DNA of 64,000 bases, taken from assembly GCF_017498525.1 (NCBI RefSeq), contig NZ_CP071796.1, forward strand, positions 1,116,001 to 1,180,000, read 5' to 3'. The notes under the pieces were generated by a model. It worked only from the letters and a program-made list of their open reading frames with translations. It was not told where the DNA came from and ran no database searches. This DNA comes from Ottowia testudinis. GTDB taxonomy: Bacteria > Pseudomonadota > Gammaproteobacteria > Burkholderiales > Burkholderiaceae_C. Below, piece by piece: positions 43,207 to 52,051 of the stretch. How positions within the stretch are numbered: the first letter of the stretch is position 1; the number at the start of each line of letters is the position of its first letter. A program made the translations under genes and the position numbers.

Positions 43207-45162
43207 TTAGCTCGCCGCTTCCGCCGGCCAGTCATCCGGGACAAGCGCAGGCGGCTTTGTCCAGGGCTCCTCGACCAAAGAGTCCTGAAACCATTGTTCG
43301 CGCAAATTCGCATGCTCAGTGACAATCAGTTGAAAGCCTGGGACGTCCTCCTGGGTGAACTTGAGCAACAGTTCGAACAACCGGCGCACCGCATCGAGAT
43401 CCGCGTCCTTTTCCGTCTTCTGCACCGAACCGTCGGCATCCCTGTAAACCTGCTCGGAGGGGAAGTAGACCTGGGTTGGTTGATCGATCAGCAAGAAGCG
43501 TGGAATTGGACGGTTGTTCTGCGCCGCGAATAGATGCAGGGCCAGCAGTGCCGACAGATGGTAGGCCAGATGGTTCTCGCCGCCGCCGGTCCGGCCCATG
43601 GGCACAGGACGCTCGGGTCGATCGAAGGTAATTGTCAACTGCGGCAGGTTGAGCCGTGCAGGGTAAGAACCGAATTCGGCGTTGAATTTTTGGATGTACC
43701 GAGACACCTGTGCGGAGATGTTACTGAGGATCGAGGTCAGGCGTTCGTTGCTGTCGTCGGCGCCGACCTGTTCCTCAAGTTGCTTCACTTTGTTGTTTAG
43801 ACGCCGATTCTCTCCTTCCAGTTTGGCAAGATCCTCATTCGGGAGGATCGTTTCCAGAAACAGGCTGATACGGCCGACGACGTGTGCGGCCGCGTTGTTA
43901 CGGTTGCCCATCTGGGCGATGACTTCGTTGGCCGAGAGCGCCGCGGATAGCTCCGCCTCCTTCTGCTTGATATCGCCCGCGATCCCGTCTGCCTTGCCGG
44001 TTAGTTCGGCTAGATAGGCTTCAAGCTTGGGGCGCTGGCCGGTGGCGATGCGCAACTCTTTGTCGAGCGATTTCAGCTCCTTAAGCAGGACGACGGCGAC
44101 AGGGGATTCCAGCGCTAAGTTTTGCTCGCTGAACGGCCATTGCCATTCACCGCTTTCGGGGTTCTTGGGCAGCGCCTTGATCGAGGCCAGCCGGTCTATC
44201 TGTTCGGCGGCTTCATTTTCGTAGCCGCCCGACCGCTTGGCGAACTGTCGTGCCGCATCGATCCGGGCCTGGGTATCACGGCGATCCTGACGCAACCGGG
44301 CCAGTTCATCTTCCAGAAGTGAAACTCGGCTGCCGTCGTCGTCTGGCACCGTTTCGGGCTTCCACGACAGCGCCAACCTCAATGCGTCAATGATCCCGTC
44401 GGCATTCGGGTTCTCGTCGGTATTGCCGATGACTCCGACCGTCTTTGCTTCCGAGTAGAGGCCGATAGCTTGTTCATGTGACGTATCGACGGTGTCGCGC
44501 GCCTGCTCCAGCTTCTTGTTGCTGATCCTCAGATCGCGCTGCGCTATGCGGAGCTTGGATTCCAGCTCGTAGCGATCGTGCGAGGAGATGCCGAGCAGGA
44601 TTGGCAGCGTGTCGCGGATCGCCTGCGGTTGGAACTGCTCGTTCTGCCGATAGAAAAGTTGGTCTTTGTTGGCAACCAGTCCCTGCTTCTGGAACAGGTA
44701 GTAGAACGTGTGCTTGACGTTCACATCGTAGCTGTCACGGCTGTGTTCAAGCGCAACTTCCGTGCGGTTCTCGGGAATGCCGAGCAGGCGCGACAGCAGT
44801 TCGACGATGCTGTCGTCGTCGGTATTGACCACCAGCTCTTTGAACTCGGGCACCAGCAATTGAACGCCCCTGCGCAGCATTGCAATGCTGCAGCTGGCGC
44901 CTCCGCCGGGCGGGGTCGGCTTGGCAACCAGCACCTGTTCTTTCTCGAACTGATAGATCACGGCGAACCAAGCCACCTTGTCGCGGATGATGCCTTCGGG
45001 GACGTTGAACGAGGAACGTCCCATGCAATATTCGATGATCTCGGAGAGCGCAGACTTTCCTGTGGAGGAGCGACCGGTTATGACATTGAGTCCGTCTACC
45101 TTGAACTGAAGGTCACGGCGCTGGCCGTCATGGCTGTAGATGTGGATGGAGCTGATCTTCAT
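43207..45162 (-). CDS. ABC-3C system ATPase (DUF3732, SMC/RecF-like)
   Basis: 651 aa. Walker A is GRSSTGKS (residues 30-37), and a signature-like GGGENHLAYHLSALLAL lies near 535 followed by Walker B FLLIDQP near 560. The middle 300 residues are coiled coil with two helical halves (e.g. LESKLRIAQRDLRISNKKLE). This is the DUF3732 ATPase of three-component ABC systems predicted to act in biological conflict. It overlaps the middle-component stop (ATGA), so the three genes form one operon. It is the sensor/motor candidate. The frame is intact. Confidence 0.9.
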   Translation of the reverse strand: MKISSIHIYSHDGQRRDLQFKVDGLNVITGRSSTGKSALSEIIEYCMGRSSFNVPEGIIRDKVAWFAVIYQFEKEQVLVAKPTPPGGGASCSIAMLRRGVQLLVPEFKELVVNTDDDSIVELLSRLLGIPENRTEVALEHSRDSYDVNVKHTFYYLFQKQGLVANKDQLFYRQNEQFQPQAIRDTLPILLGISSHDRYELESKLRIAQRDLRISNKKLEQARDTVDTSHEQAIGLYSEAKTVGVIGNTDENPNADGIIDALRLALSWKPETVPDDDGSRVSLLEDELARLRQDRRDTQARIDAARQFAKRSGGYENEAAEQIDRLASIKALPKNPESGEWQWPFSEQNLALESPVAVVLLKELKSLDKELRIATGQRPKLEAYLAELTGKADGIAGDIKQKEAELSAALSANEVIAQMGNRNNAAAHVVGRISLFLETILPNEDLAKLEGENRRLNNKVKQLEEQVGADDSNERLTSILSNISAQVSRYIQKFNAEFGSYPARLNLPQLTITFDRPERPVPMGRTGGGENHLAYHLSALLALHLFAAQNNRPIPRFLLIDQPTQVYFPSEQVYRDADGSVQKTEKDADLDAVRRLFELLLKFTQEDVPGFQLIVTEHANLREQWFQDSLVEEPWTKPPALVPDDWPAEAAS

Positions 45163-45647
45163 GGACGAATCCCGAAAGTCGTGTAAACGGTAGCCCGATC
45201 GGCGATGCGTGCAAATTCCTTTCCGATGACGCGTGCCACTTTCTGGCAGGCAACGGTTTCAACAGTTCCATTGACGCTCTTACGGACCTTATTGGGTATG
45301 GTCTGGATGCGACCGTCGTCTGCGACGTCGATGCAGCCCCTTTCCATCAGCAGACCGAACCCCTCGAAGGCATACGGCAGCATCTGCGTAACCCGGTCGG
45401 TGAAGCCCACCATGATTTGCTGATTCTTCTCCGCGGTCTTGAGCAGGTAACTGCGTGGACGGTTGGCGATCACCTCGCGTGAATCCTTATGCAGGCACAG
45501 TGGCAGCACAAGCAGCGACAGCGAAAATGGCATGCCGCGAGCGTCTTCTTCTTCGTAGCCGGTCATGGCGCGGAACAGGACCAAGCCGCAGAATGCAGGG
45601 TTGAACAGGTTCCGAATTTCAAAGGGGCGCTGATCCCATCGCTTCAC
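45159..45647 (-). CDS. ABC-3C system middle component
   Basis: 162 aa. RNLFNPAFCGLVLFRAMTGY, LSLLVLPLCLHKDSRE and FTDRVTQMLPYAFEGFGLLM match the compact helical/winged-helix 'three-component ABC system middle component' family. It is presumed to link the ATPase to the effector. Both ends overlap the neighbouring genes by four bases. No catalytic residues are expected. Confidence 0.88.
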   Translation of the reverse strand: MKRWDQRPFEIRNLFNPAFCGLVLFRAMTGYEEEDARGMPFSLSLLVLPLCLHKDSREVIANRPRSYLLKTAEKNQQIMVGFTDRVTQMLPYAFEGFGLLMERGCIDVADDGRIQTIPNKVRKSVNGTVETVACQKVARVIGKEFARIADRATVYTTFGIRP

Positions 45648-46867
45648 GAGGCCACTCCCAGCACATCGCCAAGGCGGTCGAGGAATCTGGGATGCCAGTA
45701 GACCTTCGGTTCGGGCGTGGCATCCGCTAGGATGTGGAAGCTGCCGCGAAGAACATAGGACTCCGTCACCCGTGCGCGAATGCGTAGGGATTCGATCTTT
45801 CCTGTCTCAAATTCCGCCCACCTGTAGAGGGTTGCGCCGGCTTCGCGCAGCGCCTCTTCCGCGCTATCGTCCGTCAGCTTCTCGAAAGCGACATCCTTGT
45901 AGCGCCCCCACTCATTGGTGAGGCGATCTTCGTACTCTTCAACTTCTCCCAGCATAAGCAGGTTCTCGCGCGCCCAGGCTGATCGTTGCTCGAACGCTCG
46001 GTAGTAATCCAGAATCGCGCTCCTGATCCGATTAGAGGAAATGCCGATCTCGCGAAGTTGCGCCACGAACAGGCGTGGGTCGGCGTCAGTGTCGATCTCG
46101 TCGGTGGGCACCTTTCCACGGAACGTGATAGGCAGGTTGTCCGCCTTGTATTCCTCAGAGAAGTTTGAGAGCTTGTCCGAGACTTCGTAGCCGAAAATCC
46201 CCTCCGGCTTGGCGCCAGTCAACTGCTTGATCACCGCATCTGTCCACCATCCCTCCAGCCGCTCGAAGACGAAAGCGCGGTGCTCTCGCCGGATGCTTCG
46301 CATGTGCTTATCTCTTATGAGCGCCGGGATGTCGCCGATGCGTGGGCTGCCATCGAAGATGAGGATGCGTTCGAGGAAATCTTGTTTTTCGGATTCACTC
46401 AGTTCGGCGAAGGCTATAGCGATCGGTGCGATAAGTTTTGATGTCGATCCAGCAAGTGCGTTATCCGCCAATTCGTTCAGCGTTGTCGTATCGCCGGCGG
46501 CGGCGGGCTGATCGGGGAGAAGGCGGGCAAGGAACGAGCCGGACGATACCGTGCCGGTGGTGAACAGAAAGAACCGTAGGTTCGATGCGGCGCGACCATC
46601 CCGCTTGTAGCGCGCCAGCCAGATGTTGACGGACTTCCAAAAATCCGTCGATAGGTCGGTCAATCTATCGCCAATTGCCTTGTGCTTGAGTGAACCCAAA
46701 GACTTGCCGCCCTGGCCGCCGACAAAGTCGAGGTCGTCGTCCTTTTCCAGGAAGACGGCAGTGTCTTCCGGCAATTGAAGCAGTTGTAGCAGGGCGAGAC
46801 GTGCCTGGTACATATATCCCAGACCCTGCTCACCGGCTGAAAACTTATCGGTGGACGCCTCCGCCAT
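45644..46867 (-). CDS. ABC-3C system effector with REase-like N-terminus and C-terminal domain
   Basis: 407 aa. N-terminal GLGYMYQARLALLQLLQLP, VFLEKDDDLDFVGG and GSLKHKAI give a restriction-endonuclease-like pattern (E, D..D, KxK), with DLSTDFWKSVNIWL as a following helix, as in Cap4-like dsDNA nucleases. The C-terminal 130 residues correspond to the ABC-3C CTD family. ATG 46867 has AAGGA upstream; a longer frame to 46924 is less likely. It is first in the operon. I infer DNA cleavage on activation by the ATPase. Confidence 0.78.
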   Translation of the reverse strand: MAEASTDKFSAGEQGLGYMYQARLALLQLLQLPEDTAVFLEKDDDLDFVGGQGGKSLGSLKHKAIGDRLTDLSTDFWKSVNIWLARYKRDGRAASNLRFFLFTTGTVSSGSFLARLLPDQPAAAGDTTTLNELADNALAGSTSKLIAPIAIAFAELSESEKQDFLERILIFDGSPRIGDIPALIRDKHMRSIRREHRAFVFERLEGWWTDAVIKQLTGAKPEGIFGYEVSDKLSNFSEEYKADNLPITFRGKVPTDEIDTDADPRLFVAQLREIGISSNRIRSAILDYYRAFEQRSAWARENLLMLGEVEEYEDRLTNEWGRYKDVAFEKLTDDSAEEALREAGATLYRWAEFETGKIESLRIRARVTESYVLRGSFHILADATPEPKVYWHPRFLDRLGDVLGVAS

Positions 46868-46993
46868 GCCAAAGTCCTTGTGCTGATACTCGGAAGGCAG
46901 GCACGACCGGATGCGCGATGGCACCGGTTCCCTCGCCCTCTGACTATGACTGAACCGCCTATGGATCCGGCCCTATGAAGTTTTCCCTTTTTA

Positions 46994-47862
46994 GAGCGGC
47001 TAACAAAACCGTTCAAGATTGCGAACGCAGATGACAGAGCAAGCCAGACTGAGCAGAGCCAGATGAATGTCAATACGACGCTCAAAGCGGGTACGCAGCT
47101 TGCCAAAGGCAGCCAGCCAGGCATGAGTGCGCTCGACAACCCATCGATGACGGCCCAGCCTGTCATTGCGTTCAACGCCTTTACGGGCAATGCGATCGCA
47201 AATACCCCGTCGCTTGAGATGGGCGCGGCAGCGCGCATAGTCGTAGCCCTTGTCCGCATGCAGCTTGTCCGGCCAGTGGCGCGGCCGGCCAGGTTTGCCG
47301 CGCACCGCAGGCAAGGCGTCAATCAGCTCCTCGAAGACTACCGAGTCATGGCGGTTGGCCCCGGTGACGCAAAAGATCAAGGGATGCCCCGGCGGTCTGT
47401 GATGATGTGGCGCTTGCTGCCAAGCTTGCCCCGGTCGGTCGGGTTGGCCCCCGTGTGCGGGCCCCCGGGGCTGGCTACGCTGGCCCCATCGATGCTGGCG
47501 CGGCTGAAATCCAGTTTGCCAGCTCCTCGCAGTTCGGCCAACAGCGCCAGATGCAGACGGTGCCATACGCCAGCGGCCTGCCAGTCGCGCAGTCGTCTCC
47601 AGCAAGTCATGCCGCTGCCAAAGCCCAGCTCTTGGGGCAAATGCTCCCAAGGCGTGCCTGTGCGCAGTACAAACAGGATGCCATTCAAAGCCCTTTCATC
47701 GCTGAGTCGGGGCCGGCCTCCTTTGGCACAAGGCTTGACTGCGGGCAACAGCGGCTCAATCCTTTGAACAGAGCCGTGCTGATCTCTTTGTTCCTGTTCT
47801 TGCCCATGCCCCATCAAACGCATACCGTGCAACGGGCGATGACAGGCTTTTGTTAGCCGCTC
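46994..47862 (-). mobile_element. IS5-family (IS427 group) insertion sequence, complete
   Basis: Terminal inverted repeats gagcggctaacaaaa and ttttgttagccgctc bound an 869-bp element, flanked on both sides by TTA (46991-46993, 47863-47865), the target duplication. Two overlapping frames on the minus strand encode the transposase: the first (start near 47814, with KPCAKGGRPRLSDERALNGI and the first catalytic Asp block SIDGASV) and the second to 47000 (CVTGANRHDS, KLHADKGYDY, RRWVVERTHAW). The IS427 group makes transposase by frameshifting, so the element may be active. It sits upstream of the ABC-3C operon and may supply or block its promoter. Confidence 0.9.
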
Positions 47863-48108
47863 TTAACATCGCCCCAAGGGAACATTCCGCGTAGGAAGTT
47901 CAGACTTCGCCGTGCCGGATCAATAATGCGTGTCCGACGTTGGTGATAGTAACAAACCGTCATAGCGCGGCGCTGTTCCGCTTAACATCTACGATGTAGA
48001 CGCTCAGGCCTCGAAATTTCACTTTTCCGTCAGTGCCTTGGCAAGCTCGAAGGAATTGAAGCCTGAACCGGCCCTACCCGACATCGCCCTTCCCCCGGCC
48101 TCCCACCT
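47863..48108. other. Non-coding gap between IS and terminase
   Basis: About 245 bases, no gene identified. It contains a small hairpin atctac-gat-gtaga. This DNA and the IS separate the ABC-3C operon from the packaging genes. Confidence 0.4.
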
Positions 48109-49692
48109 TCAAGCCGCCCTCTTTCCCTCCGCCCCCTCCCTCAGCCAGCGATGCTGCGTCCAGTGCCAGTTCGCCCAGTGCACCCCCATCACCGTCGCAT
48201 CCAGCTGATCATCAAAGCGCCCGTTTGGGAAACTCACCAGCTCCGCCGTAAACGGCTCAATCCAGCTGCTGTCCAGTTCAGGATGCTTCACCACTTTCAG
48301 ATAGCCCTTCTCCAACACCGGTAGCGTCCTGTACACCCGCAACTCCTTGCTGGAAGTCGGCTTGTCCGTGAACACCGATTTACCCTGCGCCTTGAGCTCC
48401 GAGATCAAAGCCGTCCCCACCGAAGTATCTTCAACCAAATACCGGAACTGCGGCCCGCGATCGCGATTGCCATACCTTCTTTCATACCCTCGCACAATCT
48501 CTTTAAGCGTCTCATAGTCCCAGCGCCCGCGCTTTACATCGATCACAAAACAGCCTTTCTGGCACACATACATAAAGACCAGCGCGCTGTAATCCGCCGT
48601 CTCCTTGGTCGAGCTGGCCGCATCAATGCACAACACCCAGGCATCGTTGCCAGGATCGGCGGGCAATTCAGACACCGTCTCGATCCACTTGGACTTGATG
48701 AGATGCCCCTGGGGCATCTGCGGCGCCTGCTGATACTGCGCGGCAAAGTTCCAGTCCCCCATCTGGTGCTTCAGATCCGCCAGCACCGCCTCATCTTCCA
48801 GCTTCGGATGCAGCAAGTCGCCTACCTGTCGGGTATGCGTCTTCACCTTCGACAGCGCAAACGTTTCTGTCTTTGGGGCAATGGCCGGCAAACACAGGTT
48901 CCTGAAGACCTGGGCTGATGCTTGCTGCCCTTTGGCGCTCTGAGGATCCGCAATCGAATCATTGGCGGCCACAGGCAGGCTGGACACCTTGTCTGCCTCC
49001 GCCTGCCCCTGCAGCAGATACCCCGTCAAGTCATTCACATGCAGGCGCTGCATCACCACAATCAACACCGAGTGCTTCTTGTCATCGAGCCGCGAATACA
49101 GCGTCTCCCCAAACCAGCGGTTCACCCGCTGCCGCTCCTTATCGGAAGCCGCATCCTGCGCCTTCAGCGGATCGTCCACGATGATGAAGTCCGCCCCCTT
49201 GCCCGTCAGGCTGCCACCGACTGACAGCGCCAGCCGGGCACCGCCCAAGCTGGTCCGGAACTCCCCTTCCGTCGACTTCATCGCCACCGTCTTGGGAAAC
49301 ACCTGCTTGTAGAGTGTTGACTCCACCAACCGCTTGAAATCCAGCGCCAGCGGCTTGGCCAGATCGTCCGAATAACTGGCTACGATGATTTTGGCCGTCG
49401 GGTCCATTCCCAGCACAAAGGCCGGAAACGCCACCGAGGTGATGAAAGACTTCAAATGCCGCGGTGGCACATTGATGATCAGGCGCCGGTGGGTGCCCTC
49501 GATACACCCTTCCAGGGCATGCGCCATGGCATCGATGTGCCAGTTCTCCATGAAGAGCTTGCCCGGATACAGCGTGGCAAAGGCCGCGCGCACAAAGGTC
49601 GGGAAGTCAGAGGCCAAAGCAGCCAGCGAGGCTTGCAGCTCGGTCACTTTGTTGGGCAGAGAGGAATCGAAGGGGGTATGGGTTGTAGTCAT
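48109..49692 (-). CDS. Phage terminase large subunit
   Basis: 527 aa packaging motor. The ATPase part has a Walker-A-like INVPPRHLKSF near residue 75 and Walker B FIIVDDPLK near 172. The nuclease part carries the Asp residues in CIDAASSTKETADYSA, VEDTSVGTALI and RFDDQLDATVMG. ATG 49692 follows AGGAG; a longer frame to 49887 runs through a pyrimidine-rich leader and is not used. It should cut and translocate phage DNA, but no portal, capsid or tail genes are near. It might package the island into helper-phage capsids. Confidence 0.9.
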   Translation of the reverse strand: MTTTHTPFDSSLPNKVTELQASLAALASDFPTFVRAAFATLYPGKLFMENWHIDAMAHALEGCIEGTHRRLIINVPPRHLKSFITSVAFPAFVLGMDPTAKIIVASYSDDLAKPLALDFKRLVESTLYKQVFPKTVAMKSTEGEFRTSLGGARLALSVGGSLTGKGADFIIVDDPLKAQDAASDKERQRVNRWFGETLYSRLDDKKHSVLIVVMQRLHVNDLTGYLLQGQAEADKVSSLPVAANDSIADPQSAKGQQASAQVFRNLCLPAIAPKTETFALSKVKTHTRQVGDLLHPKLEDEAVLADLKHQMGDWNFAAQYQQAPQMPQGHLIKSKWIETVSELPADPGNDAWVLCIDAASSTKETADYSALVFMYVCQKGCFVIDVKRGRWDYETLKEIVRGYERRYGNRDRGPQFRYLVEDTSVGTALISELKAQGKSVFTDKPTSSKELRVYRTLPVLEKGYLKVVKHPELDSSWIEPFTAELVSFPNGRFDDQLDATVMGVHWANWHWTQHRWLREGAEGKRAA

Positions 49693-49704
49693 GGGACGTT
49701 CTCC

Positions 49705-49768
49705 TGGGGAAAAATAGAAAAAAGAGAGAAGAGAAAAAAAACAGAGAAAAAAGAAGGAACAAAAGGAA
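49705..49768. promoter_or_regulatory. Purine/pyrimidine-asymmetric leader of the terminase gene
   Basis: The plus strand is almost purely A/G for about 60 bases (ggggaaaaatagaaaaaaga onwards), so the transcript has a long U/C tract before the terminase ribosome site. The composition is unlike anything else in the window. It may bind ribosomal protein S1 or allow polymerase slippage. Confidence 0.55.
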
Positions 49769-50137
49769 TCAATTGCCGGATTGCCCCTGACGTGCCAGAT
49801 AAGCCGCCAGCACTTCGGCCGGATCGAAGCCCAATGAGGGCTCAGAACCCGAAGAGGCGTCCAGGCCCCCGGTTCGTTTGAGCACATCCAGCAGGGTCAG
49901 CGTGGCTTTGGAGTCACCGGACAGAGCGCCACTGACCATGCGCTTGACGATGGCGTGCTGCCGGGTGATGGTTTTCTTGCGGCCGTTCTCGTTGACGGTG
50001 ATCTTTTGATCGAGCTCTTTGGTGAGCAGCGTCAGGAAGTTCTTCGAGCCTTTCGGGCGGCCCTTGGGATTGCCGGACTTGCCTTTCTGGAACTGGCTGT
50101 CTTTGGGTGGGCGGCGGTAGCCGATCTCGTAGCTCAT
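49769..50137 (-). CDS. DUF5681 protein (possible small terminase-like subunit)
   Basis: 122 aa. The N-terminus GYRRPPKDSQFQKGKSGNPK then GRPKGSKN is the DUF5681 signature, a basic DNA-binding-like motif. A helical region (QHAIVKRMVSGALSGDSKAT) follows. The family lies beside terminase genes in phage-like regions, suggesting DNA recognition for packaging. ATG 50137 overlaps the methyltransferase stop; terminase starts 76 bases downstream. Confidence 0.82.
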   Translation of the reverse strand: MSYEIGYRRPPKDSQFQKGKSGNPKGRPKGSKNFLTLLTKELDQKITVNENGRKKTITRQHAIVKRMVSGALSGDSKATLTLLDVLKRTGGLDASSGSEPSLGFDPAEVLAAYLARQGQSGN

Positions 50138-51567
50138 GCGGCACCTCCGTCCAGCTCGGTAGCGACCAGCTCGTTCGCCGAAACAGAAGCCACCGTTGTG
50201 GCAGAGACAGCCTGGCGTTGCTGCTGAACTTCAGTCCAGCTCTGCCCCGTGGAGGCCGAGACCGCCGTATTGCCGGTAATGCGCTGCCAACGCTGGATCG
50301 TGACATCCACGTACTTGGGCTCGTACTCGATCAACCGGGCCCGACGGCCGGTGCGTTCAGCGGCGATCAAGGTGGAGCCACTGCCGCCAAACGGATCGAG
50401 CACGATGCCCTTGCGGTGACTGCAATCCCGAATAGCGTCAGCGATCAGAGAAACCGGTTTGACGGTGGGGTGCAGCTTCAAAAGCTCTTGGTGCAGCGTC
50501 TTGAAGGAATTGACCCCGGGGTAATTCCAGACATTGGTGCGATAGCGACCGTGCTGGCCCAGCTCGAAGTTGTTGATGTGTTTACCGTCGCCCTTGCGAT
50601 AGACACACACCAGTTCATGCTGGGAACGGTAGAAGGTTCCCATGCCCCCGTTGTCTTTGACCCAGACACAGAGTTGGCGCATCGGGCCATACACCGGCAA
50701 TGCGGCTGCCTGCAACTCCGGCAGGTGGCGCCAGTCCATGCACAGGTAGTGAATCGAACCATCCTCGGAACAGGACGCCAGATGGCCGAACACGGTTTGC
50801 AGGAAGGCGGTGAACTCGGCAGAACTCATTTCACCCGAGGCCATGGCGAATTCGGCGTGCTGGACCGAGCCCTTGCCGCAGACATGACCGGCGATGGGCA
50901 CGTTGTACGGGGGATCGGTGAACACCAGTTGGGCCGATTCACGTCCTTCAGCCTGATTGCTACTCTGATCCAGCACAACAGAGTAGCTGTCAGCCTTCAG
51001 GGCATCGCCACAGAACAGGCGGTGCTCGCCCAGGATCCAGAGATCGCCACGAACGGAAACCAGCGGCACTTCCAGATCGGCAGGCTGCAAGTCGTCCGGG
51101 TTCGAGACAGGCTTTGGGGCCTCCGCCTCGAACATCAGGTCGATCTCGGCCGTGCTGAAACCGGTCAGCTCGACGGCAAAGTCGGTGTCGATCAGCAGTT
51201 CGAGTTCAGACTTCAACAGACCCGCATCCCATTTGGATAGTTCAGCAAGCTTGTTGTCGGCGAGAACGTAGGCGCGTTTCTGGGGGGCAGACAACCCGGA
51301 GAGCACGCGCCCCGGGATAGAAGTCAGTCCCAGAGCAAGCGCCGCCTGCACCCGGCCATGGCCGGAGAGAATGACATCGTGTTCATCGACGATCACCGGG
51401 GTGGTGAAGCCGAACTGGCGGATGCTGGCTTGCAGCTGGACCAGCTGGCGCTCGGAATGGGTGCGCGGATTGTTGGGCCAGGGGCGCAAACCATTTGGGT
51501 TGCGCTCCTGTAAAGGGCTTAGCTGCGCTGAACCCTCTGCAGCAGGATGCAGTGACGCGGTATTCAT
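50134..51567 (-). CDS. ParB-domain DNA methyltransferase
   Basis: 477 aa. Residues 15-125 are a ParB/Srx-like domain (NNPRTHSERQLVQLQASIRQ, VILSGHGRVQAALALG). The methyltransferase domain has the catalytic TDPPYNVP (motif IV) before the SAM-binding DPFGGSGST (motif I), the beta-class order of N6-adenine/N4-cytosine enzymes. Start ATG 51567 follows GGAGG; the frame extends to 51585. In phage-like elements such enzymes protect DNA. It begins the packaging operon. The target site is unknown. Confidence 0.92.
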   Translation of the reverse strand: MNTASLHPAAEGSAQLSPLQERNPNGLRPWPNNPRTHSERQLVQLQASIRQFGFTTPVIVDEHDVILSGHGRVQAALALGLTSIPGRVLSGLSAPQKRAYVLADNKLAELSKWDAGLLKSELELLIDTDFAVELTGFSTAEIDLMFEAEAPKPVSNPDDLQPADLEVPLVSVRGDLWILGEHRLFCGDALKADSYSVVLDQSSNQAEGRESAQLVFTDPPYNVPIAGHVCGKGSVQHAEFAMASGEMSSAEFTAFLQTVFGHLASCSEDGSIHYLCMDWRHLPELQAAALPVYGPMRQLCVWVKDNGGMGTFYRSQHELVCVYRKGDGKHINNFELGQHGRYRTNVWNYPGVNSFKTLHQELLKLHPTVKPVSLIADAIRDCSHRKGIVLDPFGGSGSTLIAAERTGRRARLIEYEPKYVDVTIQRWQRITGNTAVSASTGQSWTEVQQQRQAVSATTVASVSANELVATELDGGAA

Positions 51568-52051
51568 GGATGGGACCTCCTCCAAAGAAGCTGAGAGAGC
51601 ACGCCTTCAGCCTGGTTGAGGATCCGATCACCATGAGTCGCCCACGATCCGTCCTAGAGCATGCGGACGAAGCCAAGGGAAACGCAAAACCACGTGGATT
51701 GAGATGAATTTGTCAAGTCATCCAAAACTGGATAAAAAGACAGTCGCTCAAGCCAACGGCTTTGATCGGATCCCCAACCCCGCTGAGGGCGGATGCTCTG
51801 GTTAGGAACGTGGGTACATTGTGCCAAAAAACAGCTAAGTTGTTGTTATTGCTTGACAAAGAACAAAATAGTGCTTGGCGAAATTAGGCGAATTTTTGCA
51901 ACTGAGTGCAGAGCGAAAGTGGCCTAAAACCCCAAAGAGGGGCCACTTTCTGGCTCTGGCTGGCTACACGAGGATTGCCAGAAGATGCAAAAACGATAGC
52001 AAAATAATTTTTGAATAGTTGTATTATTGCAACATAATACCGAACTTCAAT
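51568..52051. other. Intergenic region with two inverted repeats
   Basis: About 480 bases without a gene. A perfect 10-bp inverted repeat at 51915-51950 (gaaagtggcc / ggccactttc) may be a terminator, though the T-run is weak. A second, at 52021-52040 (gtattat / ataatac arms), lies just before the transferase gene. The centre is AT-rich and may hold the promoter of the methyltransferase operon. Confidence 0.5.
52021..52040. promoter_or_regulatory. AT-rich palindrome upstream of the transferase gene
   Basis: gtattattgcaacataatac has 7-bp arms and ends 11 bases before the ATG at 52052, in place of a ribosome-binding site. Confidence 0.5.

Noticed and set aside
47928-48090. 21-codon minus-strand frame (MSGRAGSGFNSFELAKALTE) between the IS and terminase
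   Set aside because: Too short, no ribosome site or similarity; regarded as chance.
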